64,000 nt of DNA from Actinomycetes bacterium (GCA_021778635.1 JAJYCD010000006.1:1-64000), one strand, 5' to 3'; positions 45,174 through 53,917 are shown, counted from the stretch's first letter. Translations and numbers: made by a program. The notes: generated by a model from the sequence alone, not told the origin.

Positions 45174-45201
45174 GTGACAGAGCCGATGTGAGCGCTAACA
45201 T
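45174..45201 (+). promoter_or_regulatory. promoter and operator of the sugar ABC importer
   Basis: GTGACA (45174-45179) and TAACAT (45196-45201) are 16 bases apart. The operator ATGTGAGCGCTAACAT (45186-45201) differs from the araB operator core at one position. The geometry is identical to the araB promoter. Confidence 0.8.
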
Positions 45202-45301
45202 TCACTTATTGAACGAATCCCCGTGGGGGGCTCGTTGCAGCGAGGCACCACCGCACGACCCCGGCAACGCAGCCGGACCTGCATCTCAACGAGGAGAGAA
45301 C

Positions 45302-46444
45302 ATGCGCATCAAGAACGCCGCCGCAGCCGCGGCAGCACTGACCCTCACCCTGGCTCTCGCCGCCTGCAGCGGGAGCGGAGCGGGCACGTCCCCGAGCGCG
45401 GCCGGCTCCGGGGCCGCGGCTGCTCCGGCGGGCGACACCACGATCGGCGTCGCGATGCCGACCAAGACGTCCGAGCGGTGGATCAACGACGGCAACGGCG
45501 TCAAGTCGCAGCTCGAGGCGCTCGGCTACAAGGTCGACCTCCAGTACGCCGACAACGACATCCCGACCCAGGTCAACCAGATCGACACGATGATCACCAA
45601 GGGCGAGAAGCTCCTGATCATCGCCTCGATCGACGGGACCGCGCTGTCGAGCCAGCTCGAGCAGGCGCACGCCAACGGCATCAAGGTCATCGCCTACGAC
45701 CGCCTGATCATGAACAGCCCGAACGTCGACTACTACGCCACGTTCGACAACTTCAAGGTCGGCGTCCAGCAGGCCACCTCGCTGCTGACCGGCCTGGGCA
45801 TCCTCGACGCCTCCGGCAAGGACACCGGCAAGACGGGACCGCTCAACATCGAGCTCTTCGCCGGTTCGCCCGACGACAACAACGCGCCGTTCTTCTTCAA
45901 GGGCGCGATGAGCATCCTGCAGCCGTACATCGACAAGAAGGTCCTCGTCGTCAAGAGCGGTCAGACGGACTTCCAGAAGGTCGCCATCCTGCGGTGGGAC
46001 CCGGCCACGGCCCAGTCCCGCATGGAGAACCTGCTGACCTCGACCTACGCCGACGGCTCGAAGGTCGCGGGCGTGCTCTCCCCGTACGACGGTCTGTCGA
46101 TCGGCATCCTCGGCGCTCTCAAGGGCGTCGGCTACGGCACGGCCAACCAGCCGTACCCGATCGTGACCGGCCAGGACGCCGAGGCCGCCTCGGTCAAGTC
46201 GATCATCGCGGGCGAGCAGTACTCGACCATCTACAAGGACACGCGTGAGCTCGCCAAGGTGACGGTCGCCATGACGGACGCCATCCTCAAGGGCAAGACC
46301 CCGCAGACGAACGACACGACCACGTACAACAACGGTGTCAAGGTCGTGCCGTCCTACCTGCTCGAGTCTCAGGTCGTCACCAAGGACAACTACAAGAAGA
46401 TCCTGATCGACGGCGGCTACTACACCGCTGCCGACCTGGCCTGA
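45302..46444 (+). CDS. sugar ABC transporter substrate-binding lipoprotein (ChvE type)
   Basis: This 380-residue lipoprotein binds a monosaccharide outside the membrane. The lipobox is LALAAC with Cys22, followed by a Ser/Gly/Ala linker. The mature domain has [39 protein letters not shown] and [12 protein letters not shown], close to ChvE/GguC-linked multiple-sugar binders. L-arabinose is the likely ligand because its promoter carries the same operator as araB. GAGGAG precedes the ATG. Confidence 0.92.
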   Translation: MRIKNAAAAAAALTLTLALAACSGSGAGTSPSAAGSGAAAAPAGDTTIGVAMPTKTSERWINDGNGVKSQLEALGYKVDLQYADNDIPTQVNQIDTMITKGEKLLIIASIDGTALSSQLEQAHANGIKVIAYDRLIMNSPNVDYYATFDNFKVGVQQATSLLTGLGILDASGKDTGKTGPLNIELFAGSPDDNNAPFFFKGAMSILQPYIDKKVLVVKSGQTDFQKVAILRWDPATAQSRMENLLTSTYADGSKVAGVLSPYDGLSIGILGALKGVGYGTANQPYPIVTGQDAEAASVKSIIAGEQYSTIYKDTRELAKVTVAMTDAILKGKTPQTNDTTTYNNGVKVVPSYLLESQVVTKDNYKKILIDGGYYTAADLA

Positions 46445-46470
46445 ACCTCTCGTAGATCCACTCGATCCGT

Positions 46471-46507
46471 GGTGCCCTGTCGGCAGGGAACCTGCCGACA
46501 GGGCACC
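46471..46507. terminator. 17-bp perfect hairpin between binding protein and ATPase genes
   Basis: GGTGCCCTGTCGGCAGG pairs perfectly with CCTGCCGACAGGGCACC across GAA. It probably stabilises or partially terminates the abundant binding-protein mRNA, lowering expression of the ATPase and permease. Confidence 0.8.
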
Positions 46508-46535
46508 GCTCCGAACTACTGAGGACGGCTGGGAC

Positions 46536-48068
46536 ATGAGCAACACCATCCTGGAGATGCGCAGCATCACCAAGACGTTCCCCGGCGTGAAGGCACTGCA
46601 GGACGTCAACCTGTCCGTCGAGCGCGGTGAGATCCACGCGATCTGCGGCGAGAACGGTGCCGGGAAGTCGACGTTGATGAAGGTGCTCTCCGGGGTCTAC
46701 CCGCACGGCACCTACGAGGGCGAGATCTACTTCGACGGCAAGGTCGTCGAGTTCGCCGACATCCGCGCGAGCGAGGACGTCGGCATCGTGATCATCCACC
46801 AGGAGCTGGCGCTGACGCCGCTGCTGTCGATCGCGGAGAACATCTTCATGGGCAACGAGCAGTCGGTGCGTGGCTTCATCGACTGGAACAAGACCAATGC
46901 CGAGGCAGCCAAGCTGCTGGCGCGGGTAGGGCTCGACGAGAACCCCGCCACCCGGATCGCCGACATCGGCGTCGGCAAGCAGCAGCTGGTCGAGATCGCG
47001 AAGGCGCTGTCCAAGCGCGTGAAGCTGCTGATCCTCGACGAGCCGACCTCCGCGCTCAACGACGACGACTCGGAGCACCTGCTCAATCTCCTGCGCCATC
47101 TCAAGGAGCAGGGCATCACCTCGATCATGATCTCGCACAAGCTCAACGAGATCGCCGAGATCGCCGACTCCACCACGGTCATCCGGGACGGCCTGACGAT
47201 CGAGACCCTCGACATGAAGCGCGACGAGGTGACCGAGGAGCGCATCATCCGCGGGATGGTCGGCCGTGACCTGGAGCACCGGTTCCCCGACCACCACACG
47301 TCGAGCATCGGCGAGGAGGTCCTGCGGATCGAGGAGTGGACCGTCCACCACCCGATCCAGCACGAGCGCACGGTCGTCGACGGAGCGAACCTGACCGTCC
47401 ACCGCGGTGAGATCGTCGGGCTGGCGGGCCTCATGGGCGCGGGTCGCACCGAGCTCGCGATGAGCGTGTTCGGTCGGTCCTACGGCTCGGGCATCACCGG
47501 CCGGATCTTCAAGGACGGCAAGGAGATCCACCTGCGGACGATCTCCGACGCGATCAGCCACGGCATCGCGTACGCCACCGAGGACCGCAAGCGGTACGGC
47601 CTGAACCTCATCGAGGACATCAAGCGGAACATCTCCGTCGCGTCCCTCGGCAAGATCTCGCGACGGGGCTGGGTCAACGACAACGAGGAGACCAAGGTCG
47701 CCGAGGAGTACCGGGCCAGCATGAACATCAAGGCCCCCTCGGTGCTCGCGCTCGCCGGGAAGCTCTCGGGCGGGAACCAGCAGAAGGTCGTGCTGAGCAA
47801 GTGGATCTATGCCGACCCGGACGTGCTGATCCTCGACGAGCCGACCCGCGGCATCGACGTCGGTGCGAAGTTCGAGATCTACACGATCATCAACAGACTT
47901 GCCGACGCCGGCAAAGCCGTCCTGTTCATCTCGTCCGAGCTCCCCGAGCTGCTGGGCGTCTGTGACCGGATCTATGCCATGAGCGCCGGTCGGATCACCG
48001 GCGTCGTCCCGATCGAGTCGGCGACCCAGGAGATCCTCATGCAGTACATGACCAAGGTAAAGGACTGA
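46536..48068 (+). CDS. sugar ABC transporter ATPase with two ATPase domains (MmsA/GguA type)
   Basis: This 510-residue protein has two ABC domains, as usual in ribose/arabinose-class importers. The first has Walker [10 protein letters not shown] (38-46), [18 protein letters not shown] as signature and [11 protein letters not shown]. The second has a degenerate Walker A ([10 protein letters not shown]), signature [14 protein letters not shown] and [13 protein letters not shown]. Ser/Thr contacts suggest that only the first site binds ATP tightly. It follows the hairpin after the binding-protein gene and precedes the permease by 5 bases. Confidence 0.94.
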   Translation: MSNTILEMRSITKTFPGVKALQDVNLSVERGEIHAICGENGAGKSTLMKVLSGVYPHGTYEGEIYFDGKVVEFADIRASEDVGIVIIHQELALTPLLSIAENIFMGNEQSVRGFIDWNKTNAEAAKLLARVGLDENPATRIADIGVGKQQLVEIAKALSKRVKLLILDEPTSALNDDDSEHLLNLLRHLKEQGITSIMISHKLNEIAEIADSTTVIRDGLTIETLDMKRDEVTEERIIRGMVGRDLEHRFPDHHTSSIGEEVLRIEEWTVHHPIQHERTVVDGANLTVHRGEIVGLAGLMGAGRTELAMSVFGRSYGSGITGRIFKDGKEIHLRTISDAISHGIAYATEDRKRYGLNLIEDIKRNISVASLGKISRRGWVNDNEETKVAEEYRASMNIKAPSVLALAGKLSGGNQQKVVLSKWIYADPDVLILDEPTRGIDVGAKFEIYTIINRLADAGKAVLFISSELPELLGVCDRIYAMSAGRITGVVPIESATQEILMQYMTKVKD

Positions 48069-48073
48069 GACCG

Positions 48074-49255
48074 ATGGGCGCCCTCGAAGCGGTGAAGGAC
48101 GTCTTCACCAAGAACCTCCGGCAGAGCGGTATCTATGTCGCCTTCGTGGCGATCGTGGTGCTGTTCTACTTCACGACGAACGGCATCCTGCTCACGCCGC
48201 AGAACGTCTCCAACATCGTCGTCCAGAACTCGTACATCCTGATCCTGGCGATCGGCATGGTGATCGTGATCATCGCCGGTCACATCGACCTCTCGGTCGG
48301 TTCCGTCGTCGCGTTCTCCGGCGCCATCGCCGGCGTGATCACGGTCCGCCACAACATGCCGTGGTGGGCCGGTGTGATCGGTGCGCTTCTCGTCGGCGTC
48401 ATCGTCGGCATCTGGCAGGGCTACTGGGTGGCATTCGTCGGGATCCCGGCCTTCATCGTCACCCTGGCCGGGATGCTCATCTTCCGTGGCGCCGCGATGG
48501 TGACGCTCGGCAACGCCCAGATCTCCCCGTTCCCCGACGCGTTCCGGAACATCGCCTCGGGGTATGCCAACGGCATCCTCGGCGGGCAGGGGATCGACGT
48601 CTTCACCTTGGTCGTCGGTGGCATCGCCGTGGTGGCATTCGTCTTCACCCAGTTCCGCAGCCGGATGGCGCGGCTGCGCTACCAGCAGTCCGTCGAGGCG
48701 ATGCCGCTGTTCATCGTGCGCCTCGCGCTCGTCGCGGCCGTCGTGATGGCCTTCGTCTACGAGCTGGCCAGCTACAAGGGCCTGCCGGTCGTCCTGCTGA
48801 TCCTCGGTGTGCTGATCCTGGTGTACTCCGCCATCGCGAAGCGGAGCGTCTTCGGGCGTCACGTCTACTCGATCGGGGGGAACCTCAACGCGGCGACCCT
48901 CTCGGGCATCAAGGTCAAGTGGGTCAACTTCTGGATCTTCATCAACATGGGCGCCCTGTCGGCGCTGGCCGGTGTGGTCTTCACGGCCCGTCTGAACCTC
49001 GCCAACCCGACCGCCGGTACGGGGTTCGAGCTCGACGCGATCGCCGCGTGCTTCATCGGTGGCGCGGCGGTGACCGGCGGTGTCGGCACGATCGTCGGGA
49101 CGATCACCGGTGGTCTGATCATCGGTGTCATGAACAACGGCATGTCGATCATGGGCATCGGGATCGACTACCAGCAGTCGATCAAGGGGCTGGTCCTGCT
49201 GCTGGCGGTCGCGTTCGACGTCTACAACAAGCGACGGGCGGGCGCGTCGCGCTGA
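48074..49255 (+). CDS. sugar ABC transporter permease (MmsB/GguB type)
   Basis: This 393-residue permease has about ten membrane helices. The EAA-like region of this class, GHIDLSVGSVVAFSGAIAG (about residues 74-92), is intact, as are GIPAFIVTLAGMLIFRG and GKRSVFG-type SIGGNLNAATLSGI. It forms the channel with the upstream ATPase and receives sugar from the ChvE-like protein. A perfect 18-bp hairpin follows, closing the arabinose unit. Confidence 0.94.
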   Translation: MGALEAVKDVFTKNLRQSGIYVAFVAIVVLFYFTTNGILLTPQNVSNIVVQNSYILILAIGMVIVIIAGHIDLSVGSVVAFSGAIAGVITVRHNMPWWAGVIGALLVGVIVGIWQGYWVAFVGIPAFIVTLAGMLIFRGAAMVTLGNAQISPFPDAFRNIASGYANGILGGQGIDVFTLVVGGIAVVAFVFTQFRSRMARLRYQQSVEAMPLFIVRLALVAAVVMAFVYELASYKGLPVVLLILGVLILVYSAIAKRSVFGRHVYSIGGNLNAATLSGIKVKWVNFWIFINMGALSALAGVVFTARLNLANPTAGTGFELDAIAACFIGGAAVTGGVGTIVGTITGGLIIGVMNNGMSIMGIGIDYQQSIKGLVLLLAVAFDVYNKRRAGASR

Positions 49256-49276
49256 CGCCGTCGGATCGTGCTCGGC

Positions 49277-49316
49277 CGGCGTGGCCCGGCTCTCCTGCGA
49301 GAGCCGGGCCACGCCG
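49277..49316. terminator. 18-bp perfect hairpin after the arabinose importer
   Basis: CGGCGTGGCCCGGCTCTC (49277-49294) pairs perfectly with 49299-49316 across CTGC. No T-tract. It marks the end of the arabinose transcription unit. Confidence 0.8.
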
Positions 49317-49412
49317 TACGTCGCGACGGCGGTGGGTTGTCCCGGGCGAGCTGGCGGCTCGGTCGGCTGCCGCCGCTCGCGCCTGCTGCGCACGGTCCTC
49401 GCCCGCCGGCAC

Positions 49413-49418
49413 TACCGT
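49413..49418 (+). promoter_or_regulatory. leaderless -10 box of acuC
   Basis: TACCGT ends 6 bases before the ATG at 49425. Confidence 0.55.
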
Positions 49419-49424
49419 GGCAGC

Positions 49425-50606
49425 ATGGCCGGTCGCGTGAGAGTCGTCTGGTCCCCGGCCCTGCTCGGTTACGACTTCGGCGTGATCCATCCGATGGCGC
49501 CCGAGCGGCTCGCGTTGACGATGCGGCTGGCCGAGGACCTCGGGCTGCTCGAACGCCCGGGGGTCGAGGTCGTCGGGGCCGAGCCGGTCGACGACGCGAC
49601 CCTGGCCACGGTCCACGCCCTCGACTACATCCGGGCGGTCCGCGCCGCCTCGGAGGACGGCGTGAGTGATCCGGCCCGAGGTCTGGGCACCGAGGACGAC
49701 CCGGTCTTCGCGGGGATGCACGAGGCCGCTGCGCGGATCGTGGCGGGGACGCTGGAGGCTGCACGCGCTGTGTGGTCCGGTCAGGTCGAGCACGCCGTGA
49801 ACATCGCCGGCGGCATGCACCACGCGATGCCCGGTGCCGCGTCCGGGTTCTGCGTGTACAACGACGCGGCGGTCGCGATCCGCGCCCTGCTCGCGGATGG
49901 CGCCGAGCGGGTCGCGTACGTCGACCTGGACGCCCACCACGGCGACGGGGTGCAGGCGGTGTTCTACGACGACCCCCGGGTCCTCACGGTCTCCGTGCAC
50001 GAGAGCGGGATGACGTTGTTCCCCGGCACCGGACCGGCGGGGGATGCCGGTCTCGGTGCGGCGGCGGGGACCGTGGTGAACCTGCCGCTGCCCGCGCGCA
50101 CGACCGACGCAGGCTGGCTGCGCGCCATGGACGCGGTCGTCCCTGCCGTGGTCCGCGAGTTCCGCCCCGACATCGTGGTGTCGCAGCACGGGTGCGACGC
50201 ACACGGGAGCGACCCGCTGTCGAACCTCGACATCTCGGTCGACGCGCAGCGGCTCGCGGCGTCGTGGGTCCACGAACTCGCCCACGAGGTCGCCGGTGGG
50301 CGGTGGGTCGCGCTCGGTGGTGGCGGGTACGCCGTGGTCGACGTGGTGCCGCGTGCGTGGGCCCACGTGATCGCGATCGCGACGCACGACCCGATCGACC
50401 CGCGCACCCCGGTGCCAGCCGCGTGGCTCGAGCACGTCAAGGAGCGGTGGGGTCGGACCGCCCCGCCGTTCATGTCCGACGGCGCACCGGCGAGCTTCCG
50501 TCCGTGGGCCTCGGGCTACGACCCGGCGGACGCGCTGGACAGGGCCGTGCGGGCCACCCGGCAGGCGGTCTTCCCGCTGCTCGGCCTGCACGTGGAGCAC
50601 GACTGA
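49425..50606 (+). CDS. acuC: acetoin utilization protein AcuC, class I/II-type deacetylase
   Basis: This 393-residue protein has the arginase/histone-deacetylase fold. Zinc and active-site motifs include GGMHHAMPGAASGFCVYNDA, VDLDAHHGDGVQAVFYDD and HGCDAHGSDPLSNL, with the Asp-His-Asp zinc ligands and the GGGGY loop. AcuC deacetylates acetyl-CoA synthetase in Bacillus. It precedes the BldC-like gene, as in other actinobacteria. ATG set by TACCGT 6 bases upstream. Confidence 0.93.
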   Translation: MAGRVRVVWSPALLGYDFGVIHPMAPERLALTMRLAEDLGLLERPGVEVVGAEPVDDATLATVHALDYIRAVRAASEDGVSDPARGLGTEDDPVFAGMHEAAARIVAGTLEAARAVWSGQVEHAVNIAGGMHHAMPGAASGFCVYNDAAVAIRALLADGAERVAYVDLDAHHGDGVQAVFYDDPRVLTVSVHESGMTLFPGTGPAGDAGLGAAAGTVVNLPLPARTTDAGWLRAMDAVVPAVVREFRPDIVVSQHGCDAHGSDPLSNLDISVDAQRLAASWVHELAHEVAGGRWVALGGGGYAVVDVVPRAWAHVIAIATHDPIDPRTPVPAAWLEHVKERWGRTAPPFMSDGAPASFRPWASGYDPADALDRAVRATRQAVFPLLGLHVEHD

Positions 50607-50743
50607 CTGTCACCCGAGTTCACCCCTTTCACTCCAGCCCCAGGAGGCCCTAGGGTGAGCGCAGCACGGCCCGTCGGGTCGGCGCGCTGCCCTCGCCTCG
50701 TGGCGACCGACAGCTGGCGATCGGACCACGGGAGCACGCGAGC

Positions 50744-50950
50744 ATGACGAGCGAGAAGCCGCGGGTGCGGTACCTGACGGTCGCCGAGGTCGCCGACGTC
50801 ATGCGGGTCTCCAAGATGACCGTGTATCGCCTCGTCCACGCGGGTGAGCTGCCGGCCGTGCGCGTCGGGCGTTCGTTCCGGGTTCCTCAGGACGCGCTCG
50901 ACCTGTACCTCGCGAGCTCTCACGTCGAGGGCGACCGGCTGACCTCCTGA
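50744..50950 (+). CDS. BldC-like MerR-type DNA-binding protein
   Basis: This 68-residue protein is a single winged helix of the MerR/excisionase type: VRYLTVAEVADVMRVSKMTV then YRLVHAGELPAVRVGRSFRV. It closely resembles Streptomyces BldC, which binds direct repeats cooperatively and represses development genes. It lies between acuC and the bS22 gene, the conserved position (Rv0500A in M. tuberculosis). Its own regulon cannot be read here. Confidence 0.92.
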   Translation: MTSEKPRVRYLTVAEVADVMRVSKMTVYRLVHAGELPAVRVGRSFRVPQDALDLYLASSHVEGDRLTS

Positions 50951-51080
50951 CCGAGCGTCGGCCTACGTGGCCGCACGGGCGGCACAGCAGGTACGATGCA
51001 CCAGGACTTTCCTGGGCGTGGGCGTTGCCTCCTGCCGCTCAACGTCCCGACCCGCACCAGACCCAGCATTGTGAGGACCC

Positions 51081-51179
51081 ATGGGCTCCGTCATCAAGAA
51101 GCGCCGCAAGCGGATGGCCAAGAAGAAGCACCGCAAGCTGCTGCGCAAGACGCGCCACCAGCGCCGCAACAAGAAGTGA
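51081..51179 (+). CDS. 30S ribosomal protein bS22 (AURKAIP1/COX24 domain)
   Basis: This 32-residue protein, [20 protein letters not shown] onward, is almost entirely Lys/Arg/His. It matches the AURKAIP1/COX24-domain proteins found as bS22 in mycobacterial small subunits. It binds rRNA near the decoding region of the 30S subunit. GAGGA lies 4-8 bases before the ATG, and a 16-bp hairpin terminator follows. Position next to the BldC-like gene is conserved in actinobacteria. Confidence 0.93.
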   Translation: MGSVIKKRRKRMAKKKHRKLLRKTRHQRRNKK

Positions 51180-51206
51180 CCTGACCGCCCCGGCGGACAA
51201 CGATCG

Positions 51207-51242
51207 ACGACGCAGGCCCGGCTCCGGCCGGGCCTGCGTCGT
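51207..51242. terminator. 16-bp perfect hairpin after the bS22 gene
   Basis: ACGACGCAGGCCCGGC (51207-51222) pairs perfectly with 51227-51242 across TCCG. Probable terminator of the small ribosomal protein mRNA. Confidence 0.8.
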
Positions 51243-51267
51243 CATGTCCGGGTCGCGCACAGCGCGC

Positions 51268-51375
51268 CGTGGCGGCCGGCAGGGCCGGTGGCGGCCGGCA
51301 GGGCTGTGGCGGTCGGCAGGCCGATGTCGGCCGACGCGGCCGTGTCGGCCGACAGGGCAGTCACGGTCGGCGGGT
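51268..51375. repeat. degenerate tandem repeat of 17-19 bp
   Basis: About six units built on GTGGCGGCCGGCAGGG, drifting to GTGTCGGCCGACAGGG and CACGGTCGGCGGG. It lies between the bS22 terminator and the 3' end of the GNAT gene. Confidence 0.7.
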
Positions 51376-51411
51376 GAAGTCGGCCGGCGGTGCGGGGGCG
51401 TGCGGGTGGAG

Positions 51412-51978
51412 TCAGCCGGCCGTACGCAGAGCGTGCTCGAGGACGACGTCGTCCTCGAGGCGGTCACCGACCCGGAAGTGCTTGGTCCCGACCGCGGTGA
51501 AGCCGTGCCGCCGGTAGAAGCGTTGCGCCCGGGCGTTCTCGTTGTTGACCCCGAGCCAGACGCTGACGTGCTCGCCGTTCCGGACCACGTCCAACGCGAC
51601 CCGCATCAACGCGTCAGCGACGCCCTGGCCGTGGTGGGCCGGGTGCACGTAGAACTTGCTGAGCTCGATCGTCGGGCGAGCCGTGACGACCGCGCGCACG
51701 TCCGGATCGGCGGGTTCGCCGTCGACGAGCATCGCGTAGCCCGCGAGCTCCGCCGGCGCGCGGTCGGGCAGGTCGACGACCTGCGCGACCAGCAGCGAGC
51801 GTGCCGGGTCGGCGAGGTACTCGCGGAATCTCTCGGGAGAGAGCACGTCGCGGATGAAGGCCGCTCGTGCCGCCTCGGTGGTGTGAGGGGGGCACGCGAG
51901 CGGGAACGTGAGCGCGGCGAGCCCAGCGAGGTCGTCCGCGTCGGCGAGGACGGCGGAGCGGACGTGGACGGCGCTCAC
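51412..51978 (-). CDS. GNAT family N-acetyltransferase
   Basis: This 188-residue protein has the GNAT fold: HVRSAVLADADDLAGLAAL at the start, IELSKFYVHPAHHGQGVADA with the acetyl-CoA loop, and VWLGVNNENARAQRFYRRHG at the end. The pattern is close to RimI-like and polyamine or amino-acid acetylases, but the substrate is unknown. The GTG start overlaps the stop of the upstream HAD gene by GTGA; the longer in-frame reading only covers the HAD coding sequence. Confidence 0.88.
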   Translation of the reverse strand: MSAVHVRSAVLADADDLAGLAALTFPLACPPHTTEAARAAFIRDVLSPERFREYLADPARSLLVAQVVDLPDRAPAELAGYAMLVDGEPADPDVRAVVTARPTIELSKFYVHPAHHGQGVADALMRVALDVVRNGEHVSVWLGVNNENARAQRFYRRHGFTAVGTKHFRVGDRLEDDVVLEHALRTAG

Positions 51979-52808
51979 CGACGGATCGATCGTCGCAGCG
52001 AGCGCAGGATCAGCCCCGCGACCCAGGCGAGGCCGGCGAGGCTCGCGGCGTTGGCGCTGCGTCGCGCCGTGCGCCGCCGACCCCGGAACTCGCGCACCGG
52101 CCACCCGACGGTCCGGGCGTAGCGCCGCAGTCGGGGCTCGGGGTTGATCGCGCACGGGTGGCCGACCGCGGAGAGGATCGGCACGTCGTTCACCGAGTCG
52201 CCGTACGCGTAGGACGAGGCGAGGTCGAGCCCCGCGCGCTCGGCGAGCTCGCGCACGGCCCGCGCCTTGGCCTCGCCGTGCAGGAGGTCGCCTACCAGTC
52301 GGCCGGTGTAGAAGCCGTCCTCGTGCTCGGCGACGGTGCCGAGCGCCCCCGTCGCGCCGAGCCGTCGTGCGATCAGCTCACCGATCTCGACCGGGCTCGC
52401 GGTGACGAGCCAGACCTGGTGCCCCGCGGCGAGATGGTCGTCGAGCAGCCTCTGCGTGCCAGGGAAGATGCGCAGGCAGAGGACCTCGTCGTACACCTCC
52501 TCGCCGATCGCGGCGACCTCGGCCACCGACCGGCCCGCCATGATCGACAGCCCGCGGGAGCGGACCTGGTCGATCTGCTGCTTGTTCTCGCCGAAGATCA
52601 GGTACCGGGCCTGGTGGACCGAGAACTCGAGGATGTCGACCGGGGTGAAGAACCCCCGTCGGTAGAGCCCGACCGCCAGGTGGAAGGCGCTCGCGCCACG
52701 GATGATCGTGTTGTCGACGTCGAAGAACGCCCCGATCAGGCCGGGATCGCCGGTGCCCGGGCCGGGCGCACCGGCGTCGGGCAGCGGGTCGACCTGATCG
52801 GCGGGCAC
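51975..52808 (-). CDS. HAD-IB family phosphatase (SerB1-like)
   Basis: This 277-residue protein is a haloacid dehalogenase of subfamily IB. Motif I is IGAFFDVDNTIIRGASAFHL, motif II is VWLVTASPVEIG, and motif IV is YAYGDSVNDVPILSAVG. A C-terminal hydrophobic/basic tail (about 35 residues) may associate with membranes. Members include SerB-like phosphatases; the substrate is unknown. The GTG start is set by TACAGT 7 bases upstream. Its neighbours match the serB1 to Rv0508 order of M. tuberculosis. Confidence 0.9.
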   Translation of the reverse strand: MPADQVDPLPDAGAPGPGTGDPGLIGAFFDVDNTIIRGASAFHLAVGLYRRGFFTPVDILEFSVHQARYLIFGENKQQIDQVRSRGLSIMAGRSVAEVAAIGEEVYDEVLCLRIFPGTQRLLDDHLAAGHQVWLVTASPVEIGELIARRLGATGALGTVAEHEDGFYTGRLVGDLLHGEAKARAVRELAERAGLDLASSYAYGDSVNDVPILSAVGHPCAINPEPRLRRYARTVGWPVREFRGRRRTARRSANAASLAGLAWVAGLILRSLRRSIRR

Positions 52809-52815
52809 ACCGTCC

Positions 52816-52821
52816 ACTGTA
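52816..52821 (-). promoter_or_regulatory. leaderless -10 box of the HAD gene
   Basis: On the minus strand TACAGT ends 7 bases before the GTG at 52808. The divergent glutaredoxin -10 box is only 11 bases away. Confidence 0.5.
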
Positions 52822-52832
52822 TCGAGGCTGCG

Positions 52833-52838
52833 TACTCT
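52833..52838 (+). promoter_or_regulatory. leaderless -10 box of the glutaredoxin gene
   Basis: TACTCT ends 6 bases before the GTG at 52845. Confidence 0.55.
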
Positions 52839-52844
52839 TGCCGT

Positions 52845-53150
52845 GTGCCGACGAGCGAGAACCGGAGCCCGGTGGCGGACAGCCGTGTCGTCCTGTACGT
52901 CCGCGACGGGTGCCATCTGTGCGAGGTCGCGGTCGACGTCGTCCGGTCGGTCTGCCAGGAGAGCGACGCGGACTGGGTCGCTCTCGACATCGACGAGCTG
53001 CGGGAGACGGGCGCCGCCGGGCGTGCGCTCGCCGAGGAGTACGCCGACCTCGTCCCGGTCGTGGTCGTCGACGGGGTACGCCGAGGGTACTGGCGACTCG
53101 ACGCCGACCGGGTGCGGCGGGCGCTCGCGGCGGGACGACCGAACGCCTAG
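52845..53150 (+). CDS. glutaredoxin family protein (DUF836)
   Basis: This 101-residue protein has a glutaredoxin/thioredoxin-like fold with active site CHLC in YVRDGCHLCEVAVDVV, and a VPVVVVDG cis-proline strand. It belongs to the DUF836 group found just before rex and hemA in actinobacteria (Rv0508 type). It may reduce mixed disulfides with mycothiol; this is not shown. The GTG start is set by a TACTCT box 6 bases upstream. Confidence 0.88.
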   Translation: MPTSENRSPVADSRVVLYVRDGCHLCEVAVDVVRSVCQESDADWVALDIDELRETGAAGRALAEEYADLVPVVVVDGVRRGYWRLDADRVRRALAAGRPNA

Positions 53151-53180
53151 CCTCGGTGCCGTCGTGACGAGGGGGTCGAG

Positions 53181-53849
53181 GTGAGTGCATCCGTCGAGCG
53201 CGCCCACGGAGGCGGCCGACCGTTGCCGCGCGCCACGGTCGACCGACTTCCGCGGTACCTGCGCGCCCTGGACTCCCTCGAGGCGCAGGGGGTCGTGACG
53301 ACGTCGTCCGAGACGCTGGCGGCCGTGGCCGGTGTCGGCTCGGCGCAGCTCCGCAAGGACCTGTCGTTCCTCGGGTCCCACGGTCGGCGCGGGGTCGGCT
53401 ACGACGTCTCCCACCTGCGGGGGCGGATTGCGGCCGCGCTCGGGGTGACGAGTCGGCAGCGGGTGGTGATCGTCGGCATCGGCAACCTCGGGCACGCGCT
53501 CGCGAACTACTCGGGCTTCGGCGAGCGTGGCTTCTCCGTCGTCGGTCTCGTCGACGTCGACCCGGCCGTGGTGGGCTCCTCCGTGTCCGGGATGGTCGTT
53601 CGGCACCTCGATGAGCTCGAGGGTCTGGTGGACGAGCTCGGTGCGACGATCGCGGTGCTCGCGGTGCCCTCGTCGGCGGCGCAGCGGGTGTGCGATCGGG
53701 TCGTGGCGGCCGGGGTCGGTGGAGTGCTGTCGTTCTCCTCACGCGAGCTCGCCGTGCCGACCGGGGTGGACCTGCGCACGGTCGACGTCGGCGCGGAGCT
53801 GCAGATCCTCGCGTTCCACGGGCGTCGCCGCCAGTCGACCGGCGCCTGA
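53181..53849 (+). CDS. rex: redox-sensing transcriptional repressor Rex
   Basis: This 222-residue repressor responds to the NADH/NAD+ ratio. The winged helix is at residues about 22-80 (VDRLPRYLRALDSL, VGSAQLRKDLSFLG), and the Rossmann motif GIGNLG is at 99-104. It usually controls cytochrome bd, NADH dehydrogenase and heme genes. No Rex operator (TTGTGAANNNNTTCACAA) was found by eye in the window. GAGG precedes the GTG start. In most relatives hemA follows directly; here it does not. An 11-bp tandem repeat covers the stop. Confidence 0.95.
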   Translation: MSASVERAHGGGRPLPRATVDRLPRYLRALDSLEAQGVVTTSSETLAAVAGVGSAQLRKDLSFLGSHGRRGVGYDVSHLRGRIAAALGVTSRQRVVIVGIGNLGHALANYSGFGERGFSVVGLVDVDPAVVGSSVSGMVVRHLDELEGLVDELGATIAVLAVPSSAAQRVCDRVVAAGVGGVLSFSSRELAVPTGVDLRTVDVGAELQILAFHGRRRQSTGA

Positions 53850-53870
53850 CCGGCGCCTGACCGGCGAGCG
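53838..53870. repeat. 11-bp tandem repeat across the rex stop codon
   Basis: ACCGGCGCCTG occurs twice exactly (53838-53848, 53849-53859), then as ACCGGCGAGCG. The TGA of rex spans the first boundary. Confidence 0.85.
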
Positions 53871-53917
53871 ACCAGCACAGTCTCCTGCGACTCCGGGCGC
53901 GAAACCGGTACCACGCA

